64,000 nucleotides of DNA. Origin: Pseudofrankia coriaricola (lineage in GTDB: Bacteria; Actinomycetota; Actinomycetes; Frankiales; Frankiaceae). Position 1 is the stretch's first letter, and the number at the start of each line of letters is the position of its first letter. Location of the stretch: assembly GCF_001854805.1 (NCBI RefSeq), contig NZ_MBLO01000113.1:1-64000 (forward strand), given 5' to 3'. A model generated the notes under the pieces. It was not told the DNA's origin. It saw only the letters and a program-made list of their open reading frames with translations, and made no database searches. The position numbers were made by a program, and so were the translations under genes. Positions 33,485-42,925 of the stretch are shown one piece after another.

Positions 33485-34519
33485 GTGAGCGCGATCGCGC
33501 GGACGGCGGCGACGGCCGCGACGGGCAGGCAGGCGAAACCAGACGAGACCGGACGAACGTGGTTGAGGCCCTGCGTCGCGGAGGGGATCGGCACGTTCTT
33601 TCTGGTCCTCGCCGGCGTCGGGACGGCCGTGCTCGCGGGGGGCTTCATGGGGGCGCTTGGAGTGGCGCTCGCCTTCGGCCTCACCCTGCTCGTGCTGGTC
33701 TATGTGATCGGCCCGGTCTCCGGCTGCCATGTGAACCCGGCGGTGACGGTCGGCCTGTGCGCGGCGCGCAAGATCGCGCCGAAGGCCGCCGTCGCCTACA
33801 TCGTCGCGCAGTGCCTCGGCGCGATCCTCGCCGCGGCGACGGTCTGGCTGATCGCCGACTCGGGGCCGTTCGGCTACTCGGCGGGGGCGCAGGGCCTGGG
33901 CGCGAACGGGTACGGCGCGCACTCGCCGGGCGGCTTCGGCCTTGGCGGGGCGTTCCTCGCGGAGCTGGTCCTCACCGGCCTGCTCGTGTTCACCGTGCTC
34001 GGAGCGACCCACATCCAGGCGCCGCCCGGTTTCGCCGGCATCGCGATCGGCTTCGTGCTGGTCGTCGGCAACCTGGTCGCGATCCCGGTCGACAACGCGT
34101 CGATCAACCCTGCCCGCAGCCTGGGCCCGGCGGTGTTCGCCGGCGGCTGGGCGCTCAGCCAGCTGTGGCTGTTCATCGTCGCGCCGCTCATCGGGGCGCT
34201 GCTCGCGGCGGCCGTGCACCTCGCGTTGCGGGCCGGGCCGCAGGTCCGCGCGTCGACGTTCCGCGCGCTGCCGGAGGAGTCCGCGTACCGGCTCGCGCAG
34301 GAAGCCGCCCGGCTCGAGGGTGTGCGACTGTCGCTGGAGGACCTGATCCGGATGCCCGGCGGTGCCCCGGGCCGGCCGGACGGGCGGGGCGAGCCGGCCG
34401 GATCGACGGCGCGCTCCAACGGGGCCTCCCCGGATCTCTATCCGGACGACCAGCCCAGGGGCGACGCGCGCCAGCCCCGCGACGACCGGGCCGGCACGGA
34501 CCGGTCCGGCGGGCGCTAG
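33485..34519 (+). CDS. MIP-family aquaporin with long hydrophilic C-terminal tail
   Basis: Membrane channel for water or small neutral solutes. GTG at 33485 has AGGGAGG nine bases upstream; 344 aa. Both pore motifs are intact: NPA at 84-86 (GCHVNPAVT) and 208-210 (SINPARS). Six membrane helices lie between about residues 28 and 245. The arginine after the second NPA and the AEGIGTFFLV start fit the AqpZ-like group. The last 100 residues are a charged, disordered extension not found in typical aquaporins; its first part (YRLAQEAARLEGVRLSLEDL) could form an amphipathic helix. Divergent from the REC-flavoprotein/kinase pair. Confidence 0.92.
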   Translation: MSAIARTAATAATGRQAKPDETGRTWLRPCVAEGIGTFFLVLAGVGTAVLAGGFMGALGVALAFGLTLLVLVYVIGPVSGCHVNPAVTVGLCAARKIAPKAAVAYIVAQCLGAILAAATVWLIADSGPFGYSAGAQGLGANGYGAHSPGGFGLGGAFLAELVLTGLLVFTVLGATHIQAPPGFAGIAIGFVLVVGNLVAIPVDNASINPARSLGPAVFAGGWALSQLWLFIVAPLIGALLAAAVHLALRAGPQVRASTFRALPEESAYRLAQEAARLEGVRLSLEDLIRMPGGAPGRPDGRGEPAGSTARSNGASPDLYPDDQPRGDARQPRDDRAGTDRSGGR

Positions 34520-34782
34520 GGACGCCAGGCCAGGCACCGGCCCGCGTGGTCGAGCCTCGGTCTTCGGGGCCTGGGCGCTCTTTGGGCCAGGGGTCCGCGA
34601 CGCTCGAGGGGGCCGCGATTCCCATTGGGGACGCGGCTTCTGGTGAGGCCGCGGCCGCGCCGGCCCGCACGGGGGCCGCGCCGACGGGAGGCATGCACGC
34701 CGCGGCGACAGCCCACGCCTGGGTTGTCCACAGGTAGGACGGTGCGGGCGACGATGTCGCAGGGGGCTTCTACAGTAGCCGG

Positions 34783-36711
34783 GTGACCTTGCCTGTGACT
34801 GAGACCGCGGGCGCCTCCGTCCAGGCGCCGAGTCCACCACCGCCGGCACCGGCGGACGCCACCGAGCCGGTGAGCGCCGCCCGGCGGGTGCTGCGGCGGG
34901 TGTTCGGGTACGAGTCGTTCCGCGGCGGGCAGCAGGAGATCATCGAGCACGTCATCGATGGCGGCGACGCGCTCGTGCTGATGCCGACCGGCGCGGGTAA
35001 GAGCCTCTGCTACCAGATCCCCGCGCTCGTCCGGCCCGGCACCGGAATCGTGATCTCGCCGCTGATCGCCCTCATGCAGGACCAGGTCGACGCGCTGCGG
35101 GCGCTCGGCGCGCGGGCCGACTTCATCAACTCCACCCAGGACCCCGACCAGCGCAGGACGGTCGAGGCGCTCTTCCTCGCCGGCGAGCTGGACCTGCTCT
35201 ACCTGGCTCCCGAGCGGCTGCGGCTGCCGTCGACCATGGACCTGCTCGACCGGGGCAGGATCGCGCTTTTCGCGATCGACGAGGCGCACTGCGTCGCGCA
35301 GTGGGGCCATGACTTCCGGCCCGACTACCTCGCGCTGTCGGCCCTGCACGAGCGCTGGCCGGACGTGCCGCGGGTCGCGCTCACCGCGACCGCGACCCCG
35401 GCGACGCACCAGGAGATCACCGGCCGGCTCGGCCTGGAGAGCGCCCGGCACTTCGTCGCCGACTTCGACCGGCCGAACATCTCCTACCGCATCGTCCCGA
35501 AGAAGGAGCCGAAGCGGCAGCTGCTCGATCTGCTGCGCTCGGAGCACGCAGGCGACGCGGGCATCGTCTACTGCCTGTCGCGGGCGTCCGTCGAACAGAC
35601 CGCCGACTTCCTGGTCACGAACGGGATCGCCGCGCTGCCCTACCACGCGGGCCTGGACTCACGGGTCCGGGCCACGAACCAGGCGCGGTTCCTCCGCGAG
35701 GACGGCCTGGTCATGGTCGCGACCATCGCGTTCGGCATGGGCATCGACAAGCCGGACGTGCGCTTCGTCGCCCACCTGGACCTACCAAAGTCGGTCGAGG
35801 GCTACTACCAGGAGACCGGCCGCGCCGGCCGCGACGGCCTGCCGTCCACGGCCTGGCTCGCCTACGGCCTGCAGGACGTCGTCCAGCTCCGCAAGATGAT
35901 CAATTCATCGGACGGCGACGCGGCGCACCGACGTCGCCAGGGCGTCCACCTGGACGCGATGCTGTCGCTGTGCGAGACGGTCGAGTGCCGTCGCACCGGC
36001 CTGCTCGCCTACTTCGGCCAAGAGCGCGCCGGCTCCTGCGGCAACTGCGACACCTGTCTGAACCGGCCCGAGACCTGGGACGGGACGGTCGCCGCGCAGA
36101 AGCTGCTGTCGACGGTGCTGCGACTGGCCAAGGAACGCCGGCAGAAGTTCGGCGCCGGCCACGTCACCGACATCCTGCTCGGCCGCATTACCCCGAAGGT
36201 GACCCAGCACGAGCACCAGACGCTGACCGTCTTCGGAGTCGGCGCCGAGCTGAACGAGTCGCAGTGGCGCGGCGTCGTCCGCCAGCTGCTGGCGCAGGGG
36301 CTGCTCACCGTCGAGGGCGAGCACGGCACCCTGGTGCTCACCGAGACGAGTGCCGACGTGCTGCGCGGGACACGCAAGGTCTCGATGCGCCGCGACCCAG
36401 AACGCCCCGCGAAGACCGCCGGTGGCTCCCGCGGTGCCGGGTCGGCGGACGGCAAGGCCAGGCGCGCCGTCGCGGCCGTGGACCTGTCGGCCGAGGCCGC
36501 CGCCGTCTTCGAGCGGCTACGCGCCTGGCGCGGCGCCACCGCCAAGGAGCAGAGCGTCCCGGCCTACGTCATCTTCCATGACGCCACCCTGCGCGAGATC
36601 GCGAGCCGGCTTCCGTCGACCCTCGCGGAGCTGGCCACGATCAACGGCGTGGGCGAGAACAAGCTCACCAAGTACGGCCAGCAGGTCCTCGACACCCTGG
36701 CCGCCCCGTGA
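34783..36711 (+). CDS. recQ: ATP-dependent DNA helicase RecQ
   Basis: 3'-5' superfamily 2 helicase in recombination and repair, 642 aa, GTG start. In order: the RecQ motif 0 ([15 protein letters not shown], about 40-54); Walker A TGAGKS with Lys73; [17 protein letters not shown] carrying the DEAH box and aromatic-rich loop; motifs V/VI near 310-350 (TGRAGRDG); the zinc-binding Cys cluster at about 400-430 ending CGNCDTC; an RQC winged helix (about 440-530); and an HRDC domain (about 565-640). A basic Lys/Arg/Ala linker joins the last two. All catalytic motifs look intact. Convergent with the FAD oxidase gene. No SOS box was seen upstream. Confidence 0.95.
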   Translation: MTLPVTETAGASVQAPSPPPPAPADATEPVSAARRVLRRVFGYESFRGGQQEIIEHVIDGGDALVLMPTGAGKSLCYQIPALVRPGTGIVISPLIALMQDQVDALRALGARADFINSTQDPDQRRTVEALFLAGELDLLYLAPERLRLPSTMDLLDRGRIALFAIDEAHCVAQWGHDFRPDYLALSALHERWPDVPRVALTATATPATHQEITGRLGLESARHFVADFDRPNISYRIVPKKEPKRQLLDLLRSEHAGDAGIVYCLSRASVEQTADFLVTNGIAALPYHAGLDSRVRATNQARFLREDGLVMVATIAFGMGIDKPDVRFVAHLDLPKSVEGYYQETGRAGRDGLPSTAWLAYGLQDVVQLRKMINSSDGDAAHRRRQGVHLDAMLSLCETVECRRTGLLAYFGQERAGSCGNCDTCLNRPETWDGTVAAQKLLSTVLRLAKERRQKFGAGHVTDILLGRITPKVTQHEHQTLTVFGVGAELNESQWRGVVRQLLAQGLLTVEGEHGTLVLTETSADVLRGTRKVSMRRDPERPAKTAGGSRGAGSADGKARRAVAAVDLSAEAAAVFERLRAWRGATAKEQSVPAYVIFHDATLREIASRLPSTLAELATINGVGENKLTKYGQQVLDTLAAP

Positions 36712-36790
36712 GAGTCATCGGGTCGGCATAAGGGCCGGCCCGGTGCCGGCGCGTCCGTGGGCCAGGCTGTCCGGCGGCGGGAGTGGTGGC

Positions 36791-37987
36791 TCACGGGACG
36801 AGGTCCGCGAGGACCTCGGCGGCGAGACCGTGCGACGTCGTCATTCCTATGCCGGTCGTGACGACGACGGCCCGCACGCCCGGATGCGGCGTCGCGACCA
36901 GGAACTCGCGATCGGGTGCGGTCGCGTAGTAGCCGCGCCAGCGCTCGCGGACCACCAGCTCGGCCGCCGGCACACCGAGCAGCTCGGCGGTCTCAGCCAG
37001 CACCAGGTCGTCGACCCGTTCGGCCTGGAACGGGTGATGCGTGACGGCGCGCTCGTGGGTGTCGCCGATGATCAGATCGCCGTCCGGGAGCTGGGTGAAC
37101 ATCAGGTTCATGTCGACGGCAAGCAGGTCGGGCCGCTCGGCCTCGAAGCGGGCACGCAGCGCCGGCAGGGACGGGCAGCGCTCGAAGGCGGCGTAACGCA
37201 GCAGCGACAGCCCGGTCAGCACGCCGGGGCGGAAACGCGCGCCACTCGCGCCACCATCCACCTCGCCGCCGCCGGCGCCCCCGCCGCCGGCGCTGCCGGG
37301 GGCGCCGGTGCCGCCAGGGGCGCTGACCCGGAGCATCCGCAGCGCGCAGCGGCGCATTCCGGCCTCCTCGGCGAGCTCCGGGAGCAGCCAGTCGAGGTCG
37401 TGGCCGGTGGCCAGCACGATCGCGGGCGCGGCGAGGTCACCGCGGCTGGTGTGCAGCAGGCCCTCCTCGACACCAGTCGCGGCGGTCCGCCAGAAGAACG
37501 TCACACCCCGGCCGGCAAGCCAGCGGGCCAGCGCTCCGACAGCCTCGCGCGGGTTCACCCGGACGTCCCAGGGCAGCCAGGCACCGCCGAGCAGCGTCCG
37601 CGCGCGCGACGGCACCCGGGCACGCACCCCGTCCGCGTCGAGGAGCTCGACAGGGGCCGGTCCCACGGCGGCGAACTCGCCCAGCACGGCGAGCTCCTCC
37701 TCGGAGCGGGCGACCACCACCGAGCCGGTGGGCTCGGCGAAGAACCCGGCAAGCCGGCCGAGCTCGAGCCAGCGCTCGCGCGCCACCTGGGCGTAGCCCA
37801 TCGCGGCGCCCGCCTGGCCGCTCACGCAGCCGTGGCCGAAGTTGCGCACGGACGCGCCGCGCGCGAACTCGTCCCGCTCGACGACGGCCACCCGCAGCCC
37901 GCGCCGCACTCCCTCGGCCGCGTGGGCCAGCCCGATGATCCCCGCGCCTACGACAACCACGTCGAACCGCTCGCGAGCAAACCGCAT
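36791..37987 (-). CDS. FAD-dependent aminophosphonate oxidase-like protein (HpnW-proposed, TIGR03364-like)
   Basis: 398-aa DAO-family flavoprotein. ATG at 37987; the FAD motif VVVGAGIIGLAHA is at residues 11-23, followed by a strand ending VVERDE, and NFGHGCVSGQAG follows near 50-61. The C-terminal FAD loop TTGIGMTTSHGLAAEVLADLV is typical. TIGR03364 proteins characteristically sit beside TIGR03351 hydrolases, exactly as here. They are proposed to oxidatively deaminate an aminophosphonate, making the 2-oxoethylphosphonate that the partner hydrolase cleaves (established proposal, not direct proof). The low-complexity Gly/Ala insertion near residues 225-250 is unusual. Confidence 0.85.
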   Translation of the reverse strand: MRFARERFDVVVVGAGIIGLAHAAEGVRRGLRVAVVERDEFARGASVRNFGHGCVSGQAGAAMGYAQVARERWLELGRLAGFFAEPTGSVVVARSEEELAVLGEFAAVGPAPVELLDADGVRARVPSRARTLLGGAWLPWDVRVNPREAVGALARWLAGRGVTFFWRTAATGVEEGLLHTSRGDLAAPAIVLATGHDLDWLLPELAEEAGMRRCALRMLRVSAPGGTGAPGSAGGGGAGGGEVDGGASGARFRPGVLTGLSLLRYAAFERCPSLPALRARFEAERPDLLAVDMNLMFTQLPDGDLIIGDTHERAVTHHPFQAERVDDLVLAETAELLGVPAAELVVRERWRGYYATAPDREFLVATPHPGVRAVVVTTGIGMTTSHGLAAEVLADLVP

Positions 37988-38099
37988 GGGTCGAGCATTT
38001 CGGCGGGGAAAATCCCTGGTCAACGGCGGGGAGAGGAGTTGGCCGCGTGTTCATGTCGTGCCCATGCGTCCGCCGTCCTCGTCCTGGGAAGGTGAACCC

Positions 38100-38936
38100 G
38101 TGGCCGCCGACTCCACCGACTCCACCGTGTCCACCGGCTCATCCGTGTCCGTCCTCGTGCCGCCCGCGCCGGGCGTCGGCGCCGCCCCGGGCGTTGTCGC
38201 CACGGACGGCGCCTCGGGCGTCGTCGCGGACCGCCCGCGCATCGACCTGGCGGTGTTCGACATAGCCGGCACCACCGTCGAGGAGCACGGCGCGGTGTAC
38301 CAGGCGCTGCGGCGGGCCGTCGAGGCCGCTGGCGGCGCGCCGGGCGACGACGACATCGAGCGCTGGATGGGCGCCGACAAGCGGGCCGCGATCCGCGCGC
38401 TGCTGACCGGCGCCCCGGCCCGTGCCGCCGAGGACCAGGCGAGCGTCGACGCGGCGGAGGTCGAGCGGGTCTTCCTTGACTTCCGTGGCCGGCTCGCGGC
38501 CGCCTACCGGACGCGGCCGCCCATGCCCATACCCGGCGTGGTCGAGGCCTTCGGCACGCTGCGGGCCCGCGGCATCCGGATCGCGCTGACCACCGGCTTC
38601 GACCGGTCGGTCGTCGGCCCGCTGCTCGCTTCCCTCAGCTGGGACGGTGGCCTGCTCGACGCGGTGGTGTGCGCGGACGACGTCCCCGCTGGCCGACCCG
38701 CCCCCTACATGATCTTCCGTGCGATGGAGCTGACGGGTGCCACCGCCGTGGCCCGGATACTGGTCGCCGGCGACACCGTCCGTGACCTGCGGGCCGGGAC
38801 GAACGCGGGCGCCGGTGTCGTCGTGGGGGTGCTGACCGGCCAGGTCGGCGCGTCCGTGCTCGGCGCGGTCCGCCACACCCACCTGCTCGCCAGCGTCGCC
38901 GACATCCCCGCTCTGGTCACCGGGCCCACCGGCTGA
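38100..38936 (+). CDS. Phosphonatase-like HAD hydrolase (PhnX-like, TIGR03351-like)
   Basis: C-P bond hydrolase of the HAD superfamily. GTG at 38100 follows GGAAGG by seven bases; 278 aa. The PhnX-type motif DIAGTT starts at nucleophile Asp54 (DxAGT instead of DxDxT). The cap domain carries Lys94 (WMGADKRAAI), spaced like the Schiff-base lysine of phosphonatase. AGRPAPYMIF has Arg where most HADs have Lys, again phosphonatase-like, and AGDTVRDLRAG is the Mg-binding motif. The first 45 residues are a disordered extension. Divergent from the HpnW-like oxidase with 112 bases between starts, so the pair likely shares a promoter region. Confidence 0.88.
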   Translation: MAADSTDSTVSTGSSVSVLVPPAPGVGAAPGVVATDGASGVVADRPRIDLAVFDIAGTTVEEHGAVYQALRRAVEAAGGAPGDDDIERWMGADKRAAIRALLTGAPARAAEDQASVDAAEVERVFLDFRGRLAAAYRTRPPMPIPGVVEAFGTLRARGIRIALTTGFDRSVVGPLLASLSWDGGLLDAVVCADDVPAGRPAPYMIFRAMELTGATAVARILVAGDTVRDLRAGTNAGAGVVVGVLTGQVGASVLGAVRHTHLLASVADIPALVTGPTG

Positions 38937-39359
38937 GGCCGTCCCGCGACGGACGCTCCGCGCCCCAGACCTCCCAGATCGCTTCGCGATCCGGCAGGGA
39001 CCCCGGCCGGGCGCGGCCTGTCGGGCGCGGAGCGCCCTCCCACGTGATTCCGGGCCGATGCCTATGACGGTGGTCGGCCTGGTTCCGGGGCCGATGAGGT
39101 GGTTGGGTTCGCGCAGCGCTGATGCGCCGTCACCATTGGTGGCCGGGTCACGCGAACGGCTCACTGGCACGATGCGACGCCCCGCATCGTCACTCGACAC
39201 CCAATCCGATGGCTTCGCACCCAAGCACGACGAACACGGGGCGTCGTGGAGCGATGAGTTCGGCGGCCAAGGACGGTCATTTCCTGGACGGCCGCCGGAA
39301 GTCGGCGGCGCCCGTCGACGGGGGCCATCTCACCGCCGACGACCTGGGAGGTTGCCAGC
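38937..39359. other. 423-bp spacer, no gene seen
   Basis: GC-rich sequence with short palindromic bits (for example around GATCGCTTCGCGATC near 38979-38993). The only clear signal is the GGGAGG ribosome site just before 39360. Confidence 0.5.
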
Positions 39360-39848
39360 ATGCCGAAGACGACGCCGTGCCTGTGGTTCGACGGCCGGGC
39401 CGAGCAGGCCGCCGAGTTCTACGTCTCCCTGTTCCCGAACTCGAAGATTCTGGACGTGTCGCGCTACGGGCCGGACACCCCGGGGACGGCGGGCGCCGCG
39501 ATGACCGTGGGCTTCTCGCTGGACGGGCAGGAGTATCTCGGGCTCAACGGCGGCCCGCAGTTCCCGTTCACCGAGGCGATCTCGTTCATGATCTCCTGTG
39601 GTTCGCAGGAGGAGGTCGACCACTACTGGTACGGGCTGACCGCGGGCGGCGGTGAGGAGGGAAGCTGCGGCTGGCTGAAGGACCGCTTCGGCGTGTCCTG
39701 GCAGGTTGTCCCCGCCGCGCTGTACGAGCTGCTCGGCGACCCGGACCCGGAGCGCGCGAACCGGGCCACCCAGGCGATGCTGAAGATGAGCCGTCTCGAC
39801 ATCGCCGGGCTGCGCCGGGCCGCGGGCGAGACGCCGGTCGCCGGCTGA
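39360..39848 (+). CDS. VOC-fold protein, PhnB/3-demethylubiquinone methyltransferase-like
   Basis: 162-aa single-domain vicinal-oxygen-chelate protein of the PhnB-like branch: TPCLWFDGRAEQAAEFYVSLFPNSKI at the start, then FTEAISFMISCGSQEEVDHYWYGL, and GWLKDRFGVSWQVVP near the end. These proteins are common, have lost or changed the metal-site residues of true glyoxalases, and have no settled function. ATG at 39360 with GGGAGG upstream. Convergent with the second VOC gene; no operon partner. Confidence 0.88.
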   Translation: MPKTTPCLWFDGRAEQAAEFYVSLFPNSKILDVSRYGPDTPGTAGAAMTVGFSLDGQEYLGLNGGPQFPFTEAISFMISCGSQEEVDHYWYGLTAGGGEEGSCGWLKDRFGVSWQVVPAALYELLGDPDPERANRATQAMLKMSRLDIAGLRRAAGETPVAG

Positions 39849-39870
39849 GGGCGTCGCCGTGTCAAGGGCG

Positions 39871-40290
39871 TCAGTACATCATCCGCGGGTCGGCATAATG
39901 CTTGAACTCCAGCAGGTTGTCGGACGGGTCGCGTAGGACCAGCGTCCGGTGCTCCTCGGCGAGCCCCTCGAACCTGAGACCGATGGGCTGGAACACCGAG
40001 ACGCCGCGGATCCGGACCAGGCGCAGGAGCGCGTCGAAGTCCTCGGCGTGGTGGAAGGTGACGCCGAAATGGCGCGGGTAGAGCTTCAGCCGGAGCGGCA
40101 GCGGGCCCGCGTCACGGTCCGGCGGCTCGGACAGATGGCACACGACCTGGTCGCCGAAGAAATCCAGGGTGATCCGGTCGGGATAGCGCCTGGCCAGCTT
40201 GCAGCCGAGCTGGCCGACGTAGAAGTCGACGGCCTCGTCCAGGTCGTAGGCCGGGATCGCCAGGTGGAACGCGTCCGCCGGTTCACGCAT
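39871..40290 (-). CDS. VOC-family protein (glyoxalase/dioxygenase-like) coupled to the ComA-like gene
   Basis: 139 aa with the beta-alpha-beta-beta-beta module twice: FHLAIPAYDLDEAVDFYVGQLGCKLARRYPD then FGVTFHHAEDFDALLRLVRIRG, ending LVLRDPSDNLLEFKHY. Metal ligands can be read as His9, His77 and Glu129, so it may be an active metalloenzyme, unlike the VOC protein across the gap. Its start lies eight bases inside the 3' end of the ComA-like gene, so the two are translationally coupled and probably act in one pathway. Substrate unknown; lyase, isomerase and dioxygenase chemistry are all possible. Confidence 0.85.
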   Translation of the reverse strand: MREPADAFHLAIPAYDLDEAVDFYVGQLGCKLARRYPDRITLDFFGDQVVCHLSEPPDRDAGPLPLRLKLYPRHFGVTFHHAEDFDALLRLVRIRGVSVFQPIGLRFEGLAEEHRTLVLRDPSDNLLEFKHYADPRMMY

Positions 40291-41098
40291 ACCCGCCCCC
40301 GGCGGCGGCCCGGCCCGCGCGCGGCCCGAGGTCCGTCTCGACGTCGAGCAGCGTGTCCGAGCGCAGGCCGAGGCGCAGCGTCTCCAGCGCGAGCACCTCG
40401 GCCGGCGCGATGTTACCGAGGTTCACGTTCGTCCCGACCCGGCGCACGAAGTAGGTCTGCAGCTCCTTCGTCGGCGCCTCGAACAGCAGTTGATCCGCCG
40501 GTAGGCCGGCGTCCAGGATGTCCTCGATCAGCCCGAAGCGGAGCCGGCCGTCGGGCCGGCAGATGCCGCTGCGGCCGCTTTCCCTGGCCTCGGTGATGAC
40601 GAGGTCCGCGCCCGCGTCCAGGTCCGCGCGGATGAACTCGACCCAGCGCGACGGTGAGAGCCGCTCGGACCGCTCGCCGTCCTTGAAGCCGACCTCGCTG
40701 AGGACGACGAAGTCATCCGTGAGCTTCTCGATGTATGCGTCCTTCTCGTGGTTCGGCAGCTCGATCGTCCCGTTGGACACCTCGATATGACTACAGCCAT
40801 GGGCTTTGCAGAAAACCCGGTAGTCATCGAACCGATCCTGCAGCACATGCTTCTCGAACAAGGTCCCGCCGAAGAAGTAGTCAATTCCGAGGGACCGCAG
40901 GACATCAATCTTCCGGTCGAGGCCGGACGTGACCAGGGCGGTCCCCCAGCCGAACTTCACCAGGTCGATGAACTCGGCCGCACTGCTGATCGCGTCCTGG
41001 AAGTGGCCGGTCGGAAGGCCGTTGTCGATCACCATTGTCAGCCCTCGCGCGCGGGGCCTGACCTGCCGGTTCGGTAGCCGAAGGGCGGTCTCCCGCAT
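40283..41098 (-). CDS. ComA-like (2R)-phospho-3-sulfolactate synthase
   Basis: Family enzymes add sulfite to phosphoenolpyruvate to form phosphosulfolactate, known from methanogen coenzyme M synthesis and Bacillus spore sulfolactate (YitD). The 271-aa product has the family landmarks: RARGLTMVIDNGLP (about 16-29), DLVKFGWGT with Lys48, FGGTLFE (76-82), SNGTIELP (108-115), LSEVGFKD with Glu136/Lys139, and VITEARESGRSGI with Glu170. The TIM-barrel core looks complete. It overlaps the VOC gene by eight bases. No ComB phosphatase or ComC dehydrogenase is nearby, so the product may be a different sulfonate. Divergent from the ligase/acyltransferase genes. Confidence 0.85.
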   Translation of the reverse strand: MRETALRLPNRQVRPRARGLTMVIDNGLPTGHFQDAISSAAEFIDLVKFGWGTALVTSGLDRKIDVLRSLGIDYFFGGTLFEKHVLQDRFDDYRVFCKAHGCSHIEVSNGTIELPNHEKDAYIEKLTDDFVVLSEVGFKDGERSERLSPSRWVEFIRADLDAGADLVITEARESGRSGICRPDGRLRFGLIEDILDAGLPADQLLFEAPTKELQTYFVRRVGTNVNLGNIAPAEVLALETLRLGLRSDTLLDVETDLGPRAGRAAAGGGYA

Positions 41099-41377
41099 AT
41101 TCGATTCCTCCTCGCGTCAGCCCCCACCCACCGACCCTCACCAGGAAACCTGAACCATCCCTGAAAGGACGATACGAAAGAGCCATGTGCCGCCGCGCCG
41201 ACGGCGGCGCCGCCCTGCCGTCCGTGCACGCGACGGCTACCTGCGCAATAATGCGCGCGGCCAGCTTCGCCGGTGGCCGGGTGAGAGCCCGCGCCGCGCT
41301 CGCGGATGAAAATGCTCACAGCGGGGACTCAGGCTCCCCGAATGTCATCCTCAGGTTTCCGGGGAACCGTCTGGCCA

Positions 41378-42925
41378 ATGAGGACCCACGCGGATGGAGC
41401 CGGTATCGGCCGGACGGCGGGCACCGATGGGCTTTTCGAACTCATCGCCCGGCGCGGCACCGGCCCCGCCGCCGGCCGCGCCTACCTCACCAGTGCGCGC
41501 ACCGGCCGCCAGGTGACGTACGAGGATCTGGCGCACGCCGTGCACGACTGGCTGGGCGAGTTCGACCGCCGAGGAGCACATCCGGGAAGCCGGGTGGCGC
41601 TGGCGGTGGCGGACCCGCTCGACTTCGCCGCGGTCTTCCTCGCGACGGTCGCCACCGGCCGCTGCGCGGTCCCGCTCCCGGCCCGCGCCCCCGGGCCCGA
41701 GCTCGCACGATCGCTGGCGACGCTCACGCCCGATCTCGTCGTCGCGGACCACGCGATCACGACCGGGCAGCGCGCCCTGACACCGGACGCCTGGGGTGGC
41801 GGTGGCGGTGGCGCCGGTGGCGGCGTGCTGCTGGCGAGCTCCGGCACGACCGGGACGCCGAAGCAGGTGTTGCTCGATGCCGGCCGGCTGCTGCACGTCG
41901 CGACGGCCATCGCCCGCCACCATCAGCTCACGGCGGCCGACGTCGGCTTCAACTCGCTGCCGCTGGTGCACGTGAACGCGGAGGTCGTCGGCCTGCTCGC
42001 GACCCTGGTCGCCGGCGGCGAGCTGGTGCTCGACGAGCGCTTCCACCGGAAGGGCTTCTGGAACCTCGTCCAGTCCCGTGGCGTCACCTGGATCAACGCG
42101 GTGCCAGCGATCCTCGCCATTCTCGCCCGCGGGCCGGCGCCGAGCGCCGCGCAGACGCGCACGGTGCGGTTCGCGCGGTCCGCCTCCGCTCCCCTGCCCG
42201 CCGCGGTGCTCATCGCGTTCGAGGCCCGCACCGGCCTGCCGGTCGTCGAGACCTACGGGATGACGGAGGCCGCGAGCCAGATCACGGCGAACCCCGTGGG
42301 CGGCCGGCGCCGGCCCGGCTCGGTCGGCCGGCCGGTCGGCACCGAGGTGCGGATCGTCGACGAGGACGGCCGCCCGCTTGGGCGCGGGCAGGTAGGGCGG
42401 GTCCAGATCCGCGGCCGCGGGGTCATCTCCGCCTACGCCACCCAGGCCGGCGACGATCTTTTCCGCCCGGGTGGCTGGCTCGAGACCGGCGATCTCGGCC
42501 AGCTCGACACGGACGGCTACCTGTTCCTGGTCGGGCGGACCGACGACGTGATCAACCGCGGCGGCGAGAAGATCTTCCCCCGGGAGGTCGAGGAGGTGCT
42601 GCTCGCCGACGCCCGGGTCGCCCGGGCGGTCGTCTACGGCCTCCCGCACGAGGTGCTCGGCCAGGTGCCGGCGGCGCGCGTCCAGCTGGCGGGCCCGGCG
42701 GACGGCGCGGAGCGACGGGCGCCGCATCGGCGAGGCCCCGCGGCGGCGGCCGCGGCGCACGGCCTGCTCGCCGACCTGTCCGAACGGTGCGCCGCGCAGC
42801 TGGACCGGCACAAGCGCCCGGTTCGCATCGAGGTCGTTGACGACATTCCCGTCGGCCAGACCGGCAAGGTGCTGCGTCGGCTGATCGAACCTGGACAGGC
42901 CGTCGACGGCTCGGAAGCGGCCTGA
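41378..42925 (+). CDS. AMP-dependent acyl-CoA synthetase/ligase
   Basis: 515-aa ANL-superfamily adenylating enzyme activating a carboxylate to acyl-AMP and then acyl-CoA. Core motifs: SSGTTGTPK (about 154-162), YGMTEAA (about 308), TGDLG and GRTDDVINRGGEKIFPREVEE (about 380-410), and the catalytic lysine in PVGQTGKVLRR near the C-terminus. ATG at 41378 is chosen: the 24 codons back to an in-frame ATG at 41306 lack the G/C third-base bias of the rest. An Arg/Pro/Ala insertion interrupts the C-terminal domain near 450. Its TGA overlaps the acyltransferase ATG (TGATG), so the pair is coupled. Substrate not predictable. Confidence 0.89.
   Translation: MRTHADGAGIGRTAGTDGLFELIARRGTGPAAGRAYLTSARTGRQVTYEDLAHAVHDWLGEFDRRGAHPGSRVALAVADPLDFAAVFLATVATGRCAVPLPARAPGPELARSLATLTPDLVVADHAITTGQRALTPDAWGGGGGGAGGGVLLASSGTTGTPKQVLLDAGRLLHVATAIARHHQLTAADVGFNSLPLVHVNAEVVGLLATLVAGGELVLDERFHRKGFWNLVQSRGVTWINAVPAILAILARGPAPSAAQTRTVRFARSASAPLPAAVLIAFEARTGLPVVETYGMTEAASQITANPVGGRRRPGSVGRPVGTEVRIVDEDGRPLGRGQVGRVQIRGRGVISAYATQAGDDLFRPGGWLETGDLGQLDTDGYLFLVGRTDDVINRGGEKIFPREVEEVLLADARVARAVVYGLPHEVLGQVPAARVQLAGPADGAERRAPHRRGPAAAAAAHGLLADLSERCAAQLDRHKRPVRIEVVDDIPVGQTGKVLRRLIEPGQAVDGSEAA

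Noticed and set aside
38979-38993. Palindromic GATCGCTTCGCGATC as a terminator of the PhnX-like gene
   Set aside because: Six-base stem around a three-base loop, about 40 bases from the stop; too weak to call a terminator.
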